Origin: UBA5069 sp964560495
GTDB taxonomy: Bacteria; Chloroflexota; Anaerolineae; Caldilineales; Caldilineaceae
Direction: 5' to 3'
DNA length: 64,000 nt
NCBI GenBank assembly: GCA_964560495.1
Contig: CAZLMM010000009.1
Location: forward strand, 59,886-123,885
Below the pieces are notes generated by a model. The model was given only the letters and a program-made list of their open reading frames with translations. It had not been told where the DNA came from and ran no database searches. Numbering within the stretch: position 1 is the first letter of the stretch; every line of letters begins with the position of its first letter. The position numbers and the translations under genes are program-made. This document shows positions 8,781 to 16,555 of the stretch, in pieces.

Positions 8781-9924
8781 GCTGGTGCAGCGCGCTGAAG
8801 GTCAAGATGCTCTTCCAAGCACGCTCGGCCGCCGGCCAGGTTGCAGGGAAAAGGCCAGACCAGGTCCATGTGGGAGACCAGGCGCCGTCTTCGCCCTGGC
8901 TGGCGACAAGATAGTCCAGATTGGCGGGCAGCGCGTCGGCCAGATGACCCGACAAGGGCGAGGTTGGCGTGGGCGCAGCAGCCAGGGGCGGCAGGCCATA
9001 GCCAGCCCACTGTTCGGGGAAGAAGGCGACGGTCTGCGCCAGCGCCTGCGCCAATCTGGACACGAGCCGCGCGAAGGCTGGGGCGGGCAACCCCGGCGTG
9101 GCAAGGAGTCGCTCGCAGCACAAAAAGTCGTGGATCTCCAGCGGGTCGGGCAGAGTCGTCAGGTGGTCAAGGAGCGTATGGGTGACCTCCTGGAGCGGAA
9201 TCAGCGCCGCATAGTCGGGATAGGCGTAGAAGTAGCCGAGGGCCTCTGCGCGCGGATTGACCAGGAAGCCGCCAAAGCGATCCGGCAGAGCGGCGTCCAC
9301 GCTCCACCACGGGGCATGAGGTGCATTGTCCGCGGAATCCGGGATGATCGGCCAACACATCTGTTGATCATCGAAGCTGGCGGACAAAAAGCCCATCGCG
9401 CCAGCCACCAAGGGATGGTCGCCAGGGGCGTTGACTGCGCGCAGCGTTTGCAGAGCGACGGTTGTGGCAAGCACGGATGAGTGGGGCGTCTGGAGGTCCG
9501 GTTCCAGGCCGTGTCCAAAGCCGCCGTCGCGATTCTGAAACGCGGCCAGCGCAGCGTAGACGTCATCGAGCGAGCCATTTTCGAATGAATGGCGAAAGCG
9601 CGCTTGTTCTAAAGGGCGGCCGAATGAAAAGAGAAACGTGCGGGCGGCCTGTTGCGCTTCTTGTGAGAGTTTCTTCACACTGGGCGGCCCCATGTAGGTG
9701 AAGCGAGGTTGTGTGCGCCCATCGCGGTTGACTTGTTCGCTGAACATGCTGGCCGGGCGCACTGTCAGCTCAAAGCCGCCATAGAGTGGACGGTAGACGA
9801 CGAATGGCTCGTCTGTCTCCGAATGGCGAGCCACGCCCAACACCTCGTATTCTTTGCCCTTGAAGTGGCGGTATCGCCCACCAGGAAGCTGCGCCATTTG
9901 TTCTTTGTTCGAGTCGGGCATCAT
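8752..9924 (-). CDS. DUF1653 domain fused to an alpha/alpha-toroid (terpenoid-cyclase-like) domain
   Basis: The 390-residue product has two parts. Residues ~10-70 match the small DUF1653 fold (GRYRHFKGKEYEVLGVARHS, PLYGGFELTVRPASMF). Residues ~85-390 are helical with repeat-like motifs typical of the prenyltransferase/terpenoid-cyclase toroid (FQNRDGGFGHGLEPDL, later SQGEDGAWSPTWTW). No DxDD cyclase motif is visible, so it is probably not an active squalene-type cyclase. The start overlaps the stop of the thioesterase by 4 bases. Function unknown; binding or a sensory role is as likely as catalysis. Confidence 0.7.
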   Translation of the reverse strand: MMPDSNKEQMAQLPGGRYRHFKGKEYEVLGVARHSETDEPFVVYRPLYGGFELTVRPASMFSEQVNRDGRTQPRFTYMGPPSVKKLSQEAQQAARTFLFSFGRPLEQARFRHSFENGSLDDVYAALAAFQNRDGGFGHGLEPDLQTPHSSVLATTVALQTLRAVNAPGDHPLVAGAMGFLSASFDDQQMCWPIIPDSADNAPHAPWWSVDAALPDRFGGFLVNPRAEALGYFYAYPDYAALIPLQEVTHTLLDHLTTLPDPLEIHDFLCCERLLATPGLPAPAFARLVSRLAQALAQTVAFFPEQWAGYGLPPLAAAPTPTSPLSGHLADALPANLDYLVASQGEDGAWSPTWTWSGLFPATWPAAERAWKSILTFSALHQLAAFGRLAL

Positions 9925-10376
9925 GAGCGATTGGTTTTGACGTGCGCGCCCTCTATTTGGAGGATGGCGTTTCGCACTGGGTCGGGCAGGGGCGCCTTCC
10001 TGCCGTCTCCATAGTGATAGGTGACGATGACGCCCTCGCCTTCAGCGGCGATGCGGTCATGGCGTTGGCTGACGATGCGGTGGCGCATGGTGAAGCGGTC
10101 GTCGCCAATCTCGCTGACTGCCGCGCCCACCCAGATCGTGTCGGGAAAGGTGAGGGGAAACTTGAAGCGGCAGTTGACAGAGGCCAGGATCGGCCCAACG
10201 CCCGATTGATCCAGGAAATCGGTCATGCCGAGTCGGCGGAAATAGGCGATGCGACCGCTCTCAAAATAGCGGAAATAGACGACGTTGTTCACGTGGCCGA
10301 AAGCATCCATCTCGCCCCAGGCCACAGGCGTTTCGATGACCACGGGAAAGTCGGCCAACAAGTTGTGTGCAGTCAT
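9921..10376 (-). CDS. Acyl-CoA thioesterase, hotdog (4HBT) fold
   Basis: This is a ~151-residue single-domain thioesterase of the YbgC/FadM type. The N-terminal catalytic region reads VAWGEMDAFGHVNNVVYFRYFESGR, with Asp and the usual H-V-N-N element. It would hydrolyse acyl-CoA or related thioesters in the cytoplasm. I prefer the ATG at 10376, where homology starts. An in-frame start at 10397 adds seven residues. There is no Shine-Dalgarno, but a TATGTT hexamer sits 6 bases upstream. It is coupled to the next gene by an ATGA overlap. Confidence 0.85.
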   Translation of the reverse strand: MTAHNLLADFPVVIETPVAWGEMDAFGHVNNVVYFRYFESGRIAYFRRLGMTDFLDQSGVGPILASVNCRFKFPLTFPDTIWVGAAVSEIGDDRFTMRHRIVSQRHDRIAAEGEGVIVTYHYGDGRKAPLPDPVRNAILQIEGAHVKTNRS

Positions 10377-10498
10377 AGGTGTAACATACTTCACCAATGT
10401 GAAAAGTGAACTTTACCGCCATCAATCTACCACAAAGATTGGAGAAGGTCAATCGCTGTCGACGATGCGCCCAATGAATTTTCGACCATCAAGAGAAT

Positions 10499-10527
10499 TT
10501 GCATACGTCAGAATTGAGTGGTAGACT
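10499..10527 (+). promoter_or_regulatory. Weak promoter candidate for leader peptide / RIO kinase
   Basis: TTGCAT (10499-10504) and TAGACT (10522-10527) are 17 bases apart, about 80 bases before the leader-peptide start codon. The hexamers match consensus only partly. The rest of 10398-10610 shows no gene. Confidence 0.3.
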
Positions 10528-10610
10528 ACCGAACGTCTGTTGATAATTAACGCAGTCGCTCGTATGGAATAAATCTCCGCAAGTTACACTCTTGCGAAAG
10601 GAGGCGCAGC

Positions 10611-10679
10611 ATGACAGCTCAAGTCTGCAATCGAACCGAAAATGTCTGTCGTGTGTTGCGCCTGTCGTTCTTCTCCTAG
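10611..10679 (+). CDS. 22-residue leader peptide (candidate attenuator)
   Basis: A very strong ribosome site (AAAGGAGG, 10597-10604) lies 6 bases before an ATG that opens a 22-codon frame, MTAQVCNRTENVCRVLRLSF then FS and TAG. The peptide has Cys at 6 and 13 and Arg at 8, 14 and 17. The stop is followed 23 bases later by a strong intrinsic terminator. Bases 10657-10664 inside the frame (TGCGCCTG) can pair with 10707-10714 in the terminator's 5' arm, giving a mutually exclusive antiterminator. This is the layout of translation-controlled attenuation. The inducing signal (Cys, Arg or other) is not determined. Confidence 0.6.
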   Translation: MTAQVCNRTENVCRVLRLSFFS

Positions 10680-10700
10680 CGTTTCCTCGCTACAAATTGT

Positions 10701-10737
10701 GAGCCGCAGGCGCATGTCGCCTGCGGCTTTTTTCTTT
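10701..10737 (+). terminator. Intrinsic terminator between leader peptide and RIO kinase
   Basis: A perfect 10-bp stem (10703-10712 with 10718-10727), extendable by an A-T pair and a G-T wobble, encloses a 5-base loop and is followed by a T-rich run (10728-10737). It lies after the 22-codon frame and ~120 bases before the RIO kinase start, so it would control read-through into that gene. Confidence 0.85.
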
Positions 10738-10858
10738 CCCACATCCTGTGCATGTCGGCGCACGAAGGTTGCCTGGCAAAGAGAGCTGCGGGTCCGGTCT
10801 ATCAAACCATCAAACTTTCCGAGCGATCTTTCTGACCTGAAGTGAAAGGCAACCAATC

Positions 10859-11860
10859 GTGTCTTTGTCTAATCTGACTTTCGACGAAGTCGACCATTTC
10901 GTCAATCGTTTTCACCTTGATCCAACGGGTGAGGATGCAGCCAACCAGGCGCGCAAACAACCGCGCAAGCCGAAGAAATCGAAGCAGGAAGTTGCGTTGG
11001 AGGTGGGCGCAGGGAGCGACCAGGTCGCGCTGCCCGGTGAAGTGAAAATGACTTATCAGCCCGCGCGCTATGAAGCGGTCTGGCTGCGTGAGTCGCTGCA
11101 AGGCTTCTACGAACAGGGGCTGATCGATGACGTACTCATGCTGGTCAAAGGCGGCAAGGAGGCCAATGTCTATCTGTGCCAGTCTGCTGTTGACCACAAT
11201 AGATTGTACGCCGCAAAGGTCTATCGCCCGCGCCAATTCCGCAACCTGCGCAACGACAAGATGTATCGCGAGGGACGTGAGCTGCTCAACAGCCTGGGCA
11301 TCCCCATCAAGAACCGGGACAACCGGGAGATGCGCGCCATTGCCAAGAAGACGGAGTTTGGCGCAGAGCTAACCCATATCTCTTGGCTCATGCACGAGTT
11401 TGTCACCTTGCAACGCATTCATCGTCTGGGCGCAGCTGTGCCTGAACCGGTCGCCGCAGGAGAAAACTCAATCCTCATGGGCTATGTGGGTGACAGACGA
11501 CGCCCGGCGCCGGTGCTTCGCTCAGTGACGCTCAATCGTCATGAGGCGGGTCGGCTCTGTACAAAGGTGCTCGATAACGTGGAGATGATGCTGCGCAACG
11601 GGATGATCCATGGGGACCTGTCCGCCTACAACATTCTCTACTGGCAGGGTGATGTGACCCTCATCGACTTCCCCCAGGTGACCTTTGCGGAGTCGAACAG
11701 CAGCGCCCACAAGATTCTGCTGCGTGATGTACAGCGGGTGTGCGAGTACTTTGCCGCCTGTGGTGTGCAACATCACGCAGAGGCAATCGTCCAAGACCTG
11801 TGGGCGCGATATGTGCGTCTGCCGCCGGGCGGTCGCATGATGGAAGATGTCGTCGAATGA
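10859..11860 (+). CDS. RIO-family atypical protein kinase
   Basis: The 333-residue product is a RIO-type kinase. It shows the nucleotide-binding region LVKGGKEANVYLC with catalytic Lys in YAAKVYRP (Lys120), the catalytic loop HGDLSAYNILY (251-261) and the metal-binding Asp in LIDFPQ (Asp270), the RIO counterpart of DFG. The basic N-terminal ~65 residues are probably disordered. The start is GTG at 10859 with AAAGG upstream. In archaea and eukaryotes RIO proteins act in ribosome assembly; bacterial roles are poorly known. Expression may be gated by the upstream leader peptide and terminator. Confidence 0.9.
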   Translation: MSLSNLTFDEVDHFVNRFHLDPTGEDAANQARKQPRKPKKSKQEVALEVGAGSDQVALPGEVKMTYQPARYEAVWLRESLQGFYEQGLIDDVLMLVKGGKEANVYLCQSAVDHNRLYAAKVYRPRQFRNLRNDKMYREGRELLNSLGIPIKNRDNREMRAIAKKTEFGAELTHISWLMHEFVTLQRIHRLGAAVPEPVAAGENSILMGYVGDRRRPAPVLRSVTLNRHEAGRLCTKVLDNVEMMLRNGMIHGDLSAYNILYWQGDVTLIDFPQVTFAESNSSAHKILLRDVQRVCEYFAACGVQHHAEAIVQDLWARYVRLPPGGRMMEDVVE

Positions 11861-11872
11861 CTAGGCGGAGGC

Positions 11873-11899
11873 GGATAGAACACTCGACCTGTTCTATCC
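11873..11899. terminator. Hairpin between convergent genes
   Basis: A perfect 10-bp inverted repeat (GGATAGAACA / TGTTCTATCC) with a 7-base loop lies between the convergent RIO kinase and small-peptide genes. It could act as a terminator in both directions, but neither side has a clear T-run. Confidence 0.45.
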
Positions 11900-11925
11900 A
11901 CCTTGCCTGTACTCTCCCTATGGTC

Positions 11926-12096
11926 TCAGCCGCCGAGGCCCGGCCCGCCGCCATCTGTAATCGGCGACAGGGTGGGCCAGGCGCTGGCTGAGGTCATCCC
12001 CTCGTGGGTAAGGGTGAAGCTGACTGCGCTCAACATGAGGGTGGTCAGCGTAACGGCCAGGAAAAAACGTGCGCGCTGGGTGATGTGAGCTTTCAT
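11926..12096 (-). CDS. Small secreted or membrane peptide, 56 aa
   Basis: A strong ribosome site (AAAGGAGA in the transcript, over 12106-12112) precedes the ATG at 12096. The 56-residue product has a basic N-terminus (MKAHITQRAR), one hydrophobic helix (FFLAVTLTTLMLSAVSF) and a ~25-residue tail ending in a Gly/Pro-rich TDGGGPGLGG. It is either exported after cleavage near the Ala-rich region or held as a single-pass peptide. I know no family. The good ribosome site and clean topology make it likely real. Confidence 0.55.
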   Translation of the reverse strand: MKAHITQRARFFLAVTLTTLMLSAVSFTLTHEGMTSASAWPTLSPITDGGGPGLGG

Positions 12097-12500
12097 GGCA
12101 ACGGGTCTCCTTTGTGTGCAAGAGACTCGTTGAGTTGTGGAGATCTCCCCGCCAGTTGGCGGCACGCGTGAACTCCCCAACGAGAAAGCGTTTCTTGAGT
12201 GGTCGTCGATGCGGCTGGCCGGGCCGCCGCCACTCGCTTGTCCTATGATCGCGCAGCCGGACTATGGCGCGACTCTGTCATCCCTATTGATGGCCTCTAC
12301 ATTTTCTCGCTCCTCTCCAACCGCAGACCGATCAACTTCGTCTTTGGCCGGGAGGCGCAGACCTGCTGCGCCTGCGCTGTTAGCTTGCTGTAGGAGGTTA
12401 TCCGTAATGTGTGAGCTTGTTCAAGCGATCATCGTTGACGGAGGTGCTACTTGGGACGATAACCGCAAGCGGCGGCGTTGAGGAAGTGCGTCGATGGGGA
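12097..12500. other. 404-base region without a convincing gene
   Basis: Between the small peptide and the DUF4129 gene I see no clear gene. A plus-strand frame at 12199-12393 (64 codons from GTG, containing RLSYDRAAGLWRDSVIPIDG) has protein-like composition but no ribosome site and a stop immediately upstream. It could be a remnant. A small CCGCCA-gt-TGGCGG hairpin is present near 12150. Confidence 0.4.
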
Positions 12501-13943
12501 TCAGATCGGCATAGTGCGAAGGAGTTGATACGCTTGTTTGAGTTGGTCGAGTTCTTCCGGCGTCACCGGCTCGTCGCCATAGTGCACGCGCAGATACGCG
12601 GTTGTCAGCCGCTCTAGCTGGGTGTCGCAGCCGGGGAACGCCTGACGCAGAAGGGGAAGATAGTCATCGGGCGACATGGCAGGCGGGCGGCCAAAGCCAC
12701 GTTTGCGCGCCAGACGCCCCACATTGGCGTAGATGTTTTTGACCGAAATGGCAGCCAGCAGGGAGCGTCCCACGCCAAAGCGTCGCGCCAGGGCGAGGAG
12801 GCTGCGCGCGCGACCCACGCCCCGGCGCAGCCCACCAATGTTCATGGTCAGCTCGTCGGGGTGCTCTTCTTCAACTTCGTTGCGGCGCATGGCCTGTATG
12901 GTGCGTGCGAAGAAGAGCCAAATGAGGGCGATGGCGATGACTATGACCAATATCGTCAGGCAATAACGGGCTGGTGCAAAATCGCGCACCAGATCTGTGA
13001 AGGTGAAGGGCTGCGCTTCACCATAGCCCCCTGGCGGTATGATTGGTTGAGGCGGAGGCGCTTGTTGGCGTAAGCGTGTGATGAGGGCATCCAGCCAGAG
13101 AAAGAGCGGCGTGAACAAGGAGAGCAGGCCATACAACGCCAGCAGCGCAACCTGTCCCAACACGTCAGTGACCGGCGCGAGGCGGCCAAAGAGCCGCTGG
13201 AATCCGCTTGGCGAATAGGCCAGGCTCAGGGCCGCCGAGAGACCCAGCGTTGCGCCGACCATCATGAGCAATTGGGCGAAGCGGCGCCAGGGCAGCAACG
13301 CGCCAGAACTATTGTCTGCTGTGAGCGCCTTGTCGTCCATGCGCGCCAGGGCTGTGGCAGTCAGGCCGCAGGCGAAGAAAATCCACAACAGGGGCAATGC
13401 TTCCGACGCCGGTCGATTGCCCATGAAGACAAGCAGTCCATTCCCCAACAGTGCAAAGAGCATCCCCAGCCGGAAGCTCAGCCCCACGCCAAAAAAGGCC
13501 AGGTCTCGCCCACTCAACAGCGCAATCCGCCACCAGAGGAAAAGGTTGTAGCCAAAGAAAACCAGGGCGGGACGCACGCCTTCGGTGAAATTGAAGACGG
13601 CCTGAGCCAGATCGCGCAACCAGGTCATGTCGAGAACAGGCAGAGCGCCAAAGACCAGCAATCTTTCTCCCAAAAGACTGGTCGCTGTCACCAACCCGAG
13701 AATGGCAAGTTCTCGCCAAGGCGAGCCGAAGCTGCGCCGGTTCAACCAATCTCCGCAAAGCATGTAGCCGAGAATGATCGACCAGCAAAAGATGAACAGC
13801 GCCGCCGGAGAAGGCGTCATGCCCAAGCCGGGTTGGGGCGACCAACGCGCCAGAACCGTTAAGGCAAAGGGCAGCGACCAGGCGACATCCATGCCGGCCA
13901 GGGCAATGAACAAGAGGCGGTGGCGGCGGTTCCCGGTGAGCAT
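12501..13943 (-). CDS. DUF4129-containing multi-pass membrane protein
   Basis: The 480-residue protein has about ten hydrophobic segments in the first ~360 residues and a cytoplasmic C-terminal DUF4129-type domain (about 405-478: RKRGFGRPPAMSPDDYLPLL, TAYLRVHYGDEPVTPEELDQ). In many bacteria this domain is encoded with MoxR ATPases, DUF58 proteins and membrane transglutaminases, as here. No transglutaminase Cys-His-Asp domain is visible. It starts 9 bases after the DUF58 stop and is the last gene of the trio. The role is unknown, perhaps assembly or cell-envelope related. Confidence 0.8.
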   Translation of the reverse strand: MLTGNRRHRLLFIALAGMDVAWSLPFALTVLARWSPQPGLGMTPSPAALFIFCWSIILGYMLCGDWLNRRSFGSPWRELAILGLVTATSLLGERLLVFGALPVLDMTWLRDLAQAVFNFTEGVRPALVFFGYNLFLWWRIALLSGRDLAFFGVGLSFRLGMLFALLGNGLLVFMGNRPASEALPLLWIFFACGLTATALARMDDKALTADNSSGALLPWRRFAQLLMMVGATLGLSAALSLAYSPSGFQRLFGRLAPVTDVLGQVALLALYGLLSLFTPLFLWLDALITRLRQQAPPPQPIIPPGGYGEAQPFTFTDLVRDFAPARYCLTILVIVIAIALIWLFFARTIQAMRRNEVEEEHPDELTMNIGGLRRGVGRARSLLALARRFGVGRSLLAAISVKNIYANVGRLARKRGFGRPPAMSPDDYLPLLRQAFPGCDTQLERLTTAYLRVHYGDEPVTPEELDQLKQAYQLLRTMPI

Positions 13944-13952
13944 CTGTGCACC

Positions 13953-15266
13953 TCACACGACATCGATCAGATTGGGCGCAACCAGGTCCGCCGCCAAATG
14001 GGGCAAATGATAGACCGTCACCTTGTCCAGCCATCGAGTGGGCGGCTCCTCCGCCAGGGTGAAGAGCACAATCTGCCGCCCGACTGCGGACAGGTCGAGC
14101 AGCGTCGCCAGCAGGTCATCGTGGGCGATGGCAGTCACCACGACCAGCGTTGCGCCCCACGGCAGGCGAGGCGCTTCGCGCACCAACAGTTCCTCGATGG
14201 GTGTAGTGGCGAAGGGCGTTACAGCGGCCAGCAGCTCCAGGATGTGCATGAGCTGGGAAGGGCGGCGACCCGGCAGCAGGCGCAGCTCCCGGTCGCTGCC
14301 CGGCAGCGCGCTGTTGGCGATCAGCCCCACAGGCAGGCGCTGTTCAACTGCCAGGCTGGCCAGGCTGCCGGCTACGCTGACCGCCCGTTCGTGCAGCTCC
14401 ACCACGACGCCTTGCCAGTGACGGCGGAAGGTGGCGACATTGAGAAAGATGAGCACCTGTTCTTCCTCGCTCGGCTCGTAGACGCGACTGGCAAGCTGCT
14501 GTTGGCGCGCAGTCGCTTTCCAGTGGATGCGCCGTTGCTCGTCGCCGTGCTGCCAGGCGCGCACGCCCGCAGTGCGGAACGGGTCTTCATAGAGAAATCG
14601 GCGCGGGCGAACCGCGCCGAAGGGCGTTTTGGTGGGCAGGCGCAGATCGGCGACAGAATAGAGCCGCGGGTAGACGATGAGGCGCTGCTCGCCGGGCAGG
14701 ATAACGCTGCGCTCGAAAAAGCCGAAACCGTCGCCGCTTTGGACCTGCGCCGGCCCATAGCGATAGAAGCCGCGCTGGATACAATGCACACGAAAGGTGC
14801 GGGCGATGCGTTGATAAGCGCCGGGCATCCAGAAAGTCGTGAAATCCACCAGGTTGGTTGTGGGGTTGGCTGCAATCTCTTTTTCGTCAATGGGCAGCCC
14901 AGGCGGGAAGATATCGCGCACGATCAGCCAGGTGAGGGGGATGAGTTTGTGGTTGCGCACTTCCAGACGCAGATCGATGATCTCACCGCGAAACGCGCGT
15001 ATTTCGCTCAGCGAGCGGTCGTAGCTGACGCCGTGCAGGCTGAAGCGATTCCACAGCCAGGAGAGGCCGACGACGGTCAACATGGTGGCCGCGGCTGTGG
15101 TGAGATAGATGCTTCCTACGGCCAGCCCGGCCATGGTGAGCAGAACGGTCAAGACCAGCCAGGCTTCGCTGAACTGGGTCGTTTTGCCGGTGTCGATGGA
15201 GTAGCCGCGTGGATTGAGCAAGGCTGCTGGTTGCTGGTCTAGGGTTGACGTAGAACGTTGACTCAA
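13953..15266 (-). CDS. DUF58 family protein, MoxR partner
   Basis: This 437-residue protein has two N-terminal transmembrane helices (about 33-72) and a cytoplasmic DUF58 region including the diagnostic EDPFRTAGVRAWQHGDEQRRIHWKATARQQQL stretch (about 225-256). DUF58 proteins often carry a degenerate VWA-like fold and work with MoxR ATPases. Its first codons overlap the end of moxR by 4 bases, so the pair is translationally coupled. Confidence 0.88.
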   Translation of the reverse strand: MSQRSTSTLDQQPAALLNPRGYSIDTGKTTQFSEAWLVLTVLLTMAGLAVGSIYLTTAAATMLTVVGLSWLWNRFSLHGVSYDRSLSEIRAFRGEIIDLRLEVRNHKLIPLTWLIVRDIFPPGLPIDEKEIAANPTTNLVDFTTFWMPGAYQRIARTFRVHCIQRGFYRYGPAQVQSGDGFGFFERSVILPGEQRLIVYPRLYSVADLRLPTKTPFGAVRPRRFLYEDPFRTAGVRAWQHGDEQRRIHWKATARQQQLASRVYEPSEEEQVLIFLNVATFRRHWQGVVVELHERAVSVAGSLASLAVEQRLPVGLIANSALPGSDRELRLLPGRRPSQLMHILELLAAVTPFATTPIEELLVREAPRLPWGATLVVVTAIAHDDLLATLLDLSAVGRQIVLFTLAEEPPTRWLDKVTVYHLPHLAADLVAPNLIDVV

Positions 15267-16201
15267 CGAACAACGGGCGCAGGAATTGTCTGGGCGACTT
15301 CAGCGACGACCTGCTCTGGGGTTCGCCCGCGCAAGCGCGTCTGTGGGCTGACATGGATACGATGGGTGAGAACGGCCGGCGCCAGATGCTGCACGTCGCT
15401 GGGGATGACGTATTGGCGACCGCGCAGCGCAGCCAATGCCTGGCTTGCGCGATAGAGGGCCAGCGAGCCGCGCGGCGAAACGCCAAGCGTCACCGCGGTG
15501 TGTTCGCGCGTGCTGCGCACGATCTGCACCATGTAGCGGCGCACATCATCGCTCACATGGATGGCGCGCGTCTCTTGCTGCAATTGTAGAACTGTTTCAG
15601 CGTTGACGATCTTCTGCAGATCGGTCAAAGGATCGCTGCGTTCGTAACGCACCAGGATCGTCTCTTCTTCTTCGGCGGAGGGATAGCCTACCCGCACTTG
15701 CAGCAAAAAGCGATCCATTTGGGCTTCGGGCAGCGGGAAAGTGCCCTCAAGTTCGATTGGATTTTGCGTGGCAATGACCAGAAACGGGGCAGGCAAAGGC
15801 AGTGTGACGCCGTCCACCGTCACCTGGCGCTCTTGCATGGCTTCCAGCAAGCTCGATTGCGTGCGCGGGGTGGCGCGGTTGATCTCATCTGCCAGAAGGA
15901 GTTGGGCAAAGACTGGCCCGCTGCGAAAGACAAATTCCTGTTGTTTCTGGTTGAAGTAGCTGACGCCGGTGACGTCGCTGGGCAGCAAATCGGGCGTGAA
16001 CTGGATGCGCGCAAACGAATAGCCGATGCTGCGGGCCAGGGCCTTGGCGAGCGTCGTTTTGCCGATGCCCGGTACGTCCTCCAAGAGTACGTGGCCGTCG
16101 CTGAGCAGCGCGACCAACAACAGCTCCACGACTGCCGCTTTGCCGATAATCACCTGGGCGACATTGCGCTGAACTGCTTCGGCAAATTGTGCGATGCCCA
16201 T
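15263..16201 (-). CDS. moxR: MoxR-family AAA+ ATPase
   Basis: This 312-residue AAA+ ATPase is full length for MoxR. Walker A is EDVPGIGKTTLAKALA, Walker B is LLADEINRATPRTQSSLLEAM, sensor 1 is VIATQNPIELEGTFPLPEAQ, and the C-terminal lid follows. MoxR proteins act as chaperone-like ATPases, often with VWA or DUF58 partners, to assemble or activate complexes. It leads a three-gene minus-strand operon with DUF58 and DUF4129 genes. A palindromic dispersed repeat lies about 120 bases upstream. Confidence 0.93.
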   Translation of the reverse strand: MGIAQFAEAVQRNVAQVIIGKAAVVELLLVALLSDGHVLLEDVPGIGKTTLAKALARSIGYSFARIQFTPDLLPSDVTGVSYFNQKQQEFVFRSGPVFAQLLLADEINRATPRTQSSLLEAMQERQVTVDGVTLPLPAPFLVIATQNPIELEGTFPLPEAQMDRFLLQVRVGYPSAEEEETILVRYERSDPLTDLQKIVNAETVLQLQQETRAIHVSDDVRRYMVQIVRSTREHTAVTLGVSPRGSLALYRASQALAALRGRQYVIPSDVQHLAPAVLTHRIHVSPQTRLRGRTPEQVVAEVAQTIPAPVVR

Positions 16202-16248
16202 GATTCTTTATCCAGACCGGAGTGTCTTTCTCTATCGTTGGCGCGGTT

Positions 16249-16265
16249 GCGAACCGTACCTACGA
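16249..16265 (+). repeat. Short dispersed repeat B, divergent copy
   Basis: GCGAACCGTACCTACGA resembles the sequences GAATCGCACCTACGAA at 27192 and 48715, differing at two positions over the shared core. It sits in the moxR leader region. Confidence 0.4.
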
Positions 16266-16321
16266 CCATGAAGAACTCTCGGTTTCATAGTGACATGACT
16301 ATACGGCTCGTTAGGTAAACA

Positions 16322-16388
16322 ATTCATACGCCACGAGTTACGAGTGACTCGTGATAGTCGGCGATATGAGTTGTCAACTCTAGAGATT
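16322..16388. repeat. Palindromic dispersed repeat A, copy 1
   Basis: This segment is closely similar to 60403-60459. Both start TTCATACG, contain a CACGAG...CTCGTGA palindrome, then TCGGyGATATGAG and end near GAGAT. Copy 1 has 7 extra bases at the palindrome centre, duplicating ACGAG. Both copies lie upstream of minus-strand genes. Confidence 0.7.
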
Positions 16389-16446
16389 GATAGATGGTGG
16401 GAGTCTAGCGCATATTATGACGGATGGTCAACTTGCGCCGCGCTTT

Positions 16447-16475
16447 TTGACACGACTTGGGGGCGGCTCTATAAT
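16447..16475 (+). promoter_or_regulatory. Consensus sigma-70-type promoter for secD
   Basis: TTGACA (16447-16452) and TATAAT (16470-16475) are perfect consensus hexamers with the optimal 17-base spacer. Transcription would start near 16482, about 75 bases before the secD ATG. It is the best promoter I found in the window. Confidence 0.85.
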
Positions 16476-16555
16476 GGTAAAGTTTGTCAGGCGCTTTGCT
16501 TGCTGTGCGTCTTACAGCGCGGCGCTTTCTTTATCATCACGGAAAAGCAGGTCCT

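Larger units (their letters stand above)
16202..16555. other. Divergent moxR-secD intergenic region
   Basis: This 354-base stretch separates the divergent moxR and secD genes. It contains one copy of a short dispersed sequence (16249-16265), one copy of a palindromic repeat (16322-16388) and a consensus secD promoter (16447-16475). No gene is seen. Confidence 0.7.

Noticed and set aside
13920..15242. A 440-codon plus-strand open frame
   Set aside because: Antisense to the DUF58 gene, which has coherent domains and translational coupling to moxR.
12501..16201. moxR-DUF58-DUF4129 as a novel conflict system
   Set aside because: This trio is widespread in bacteria in this order, and no effector domain is attached here.
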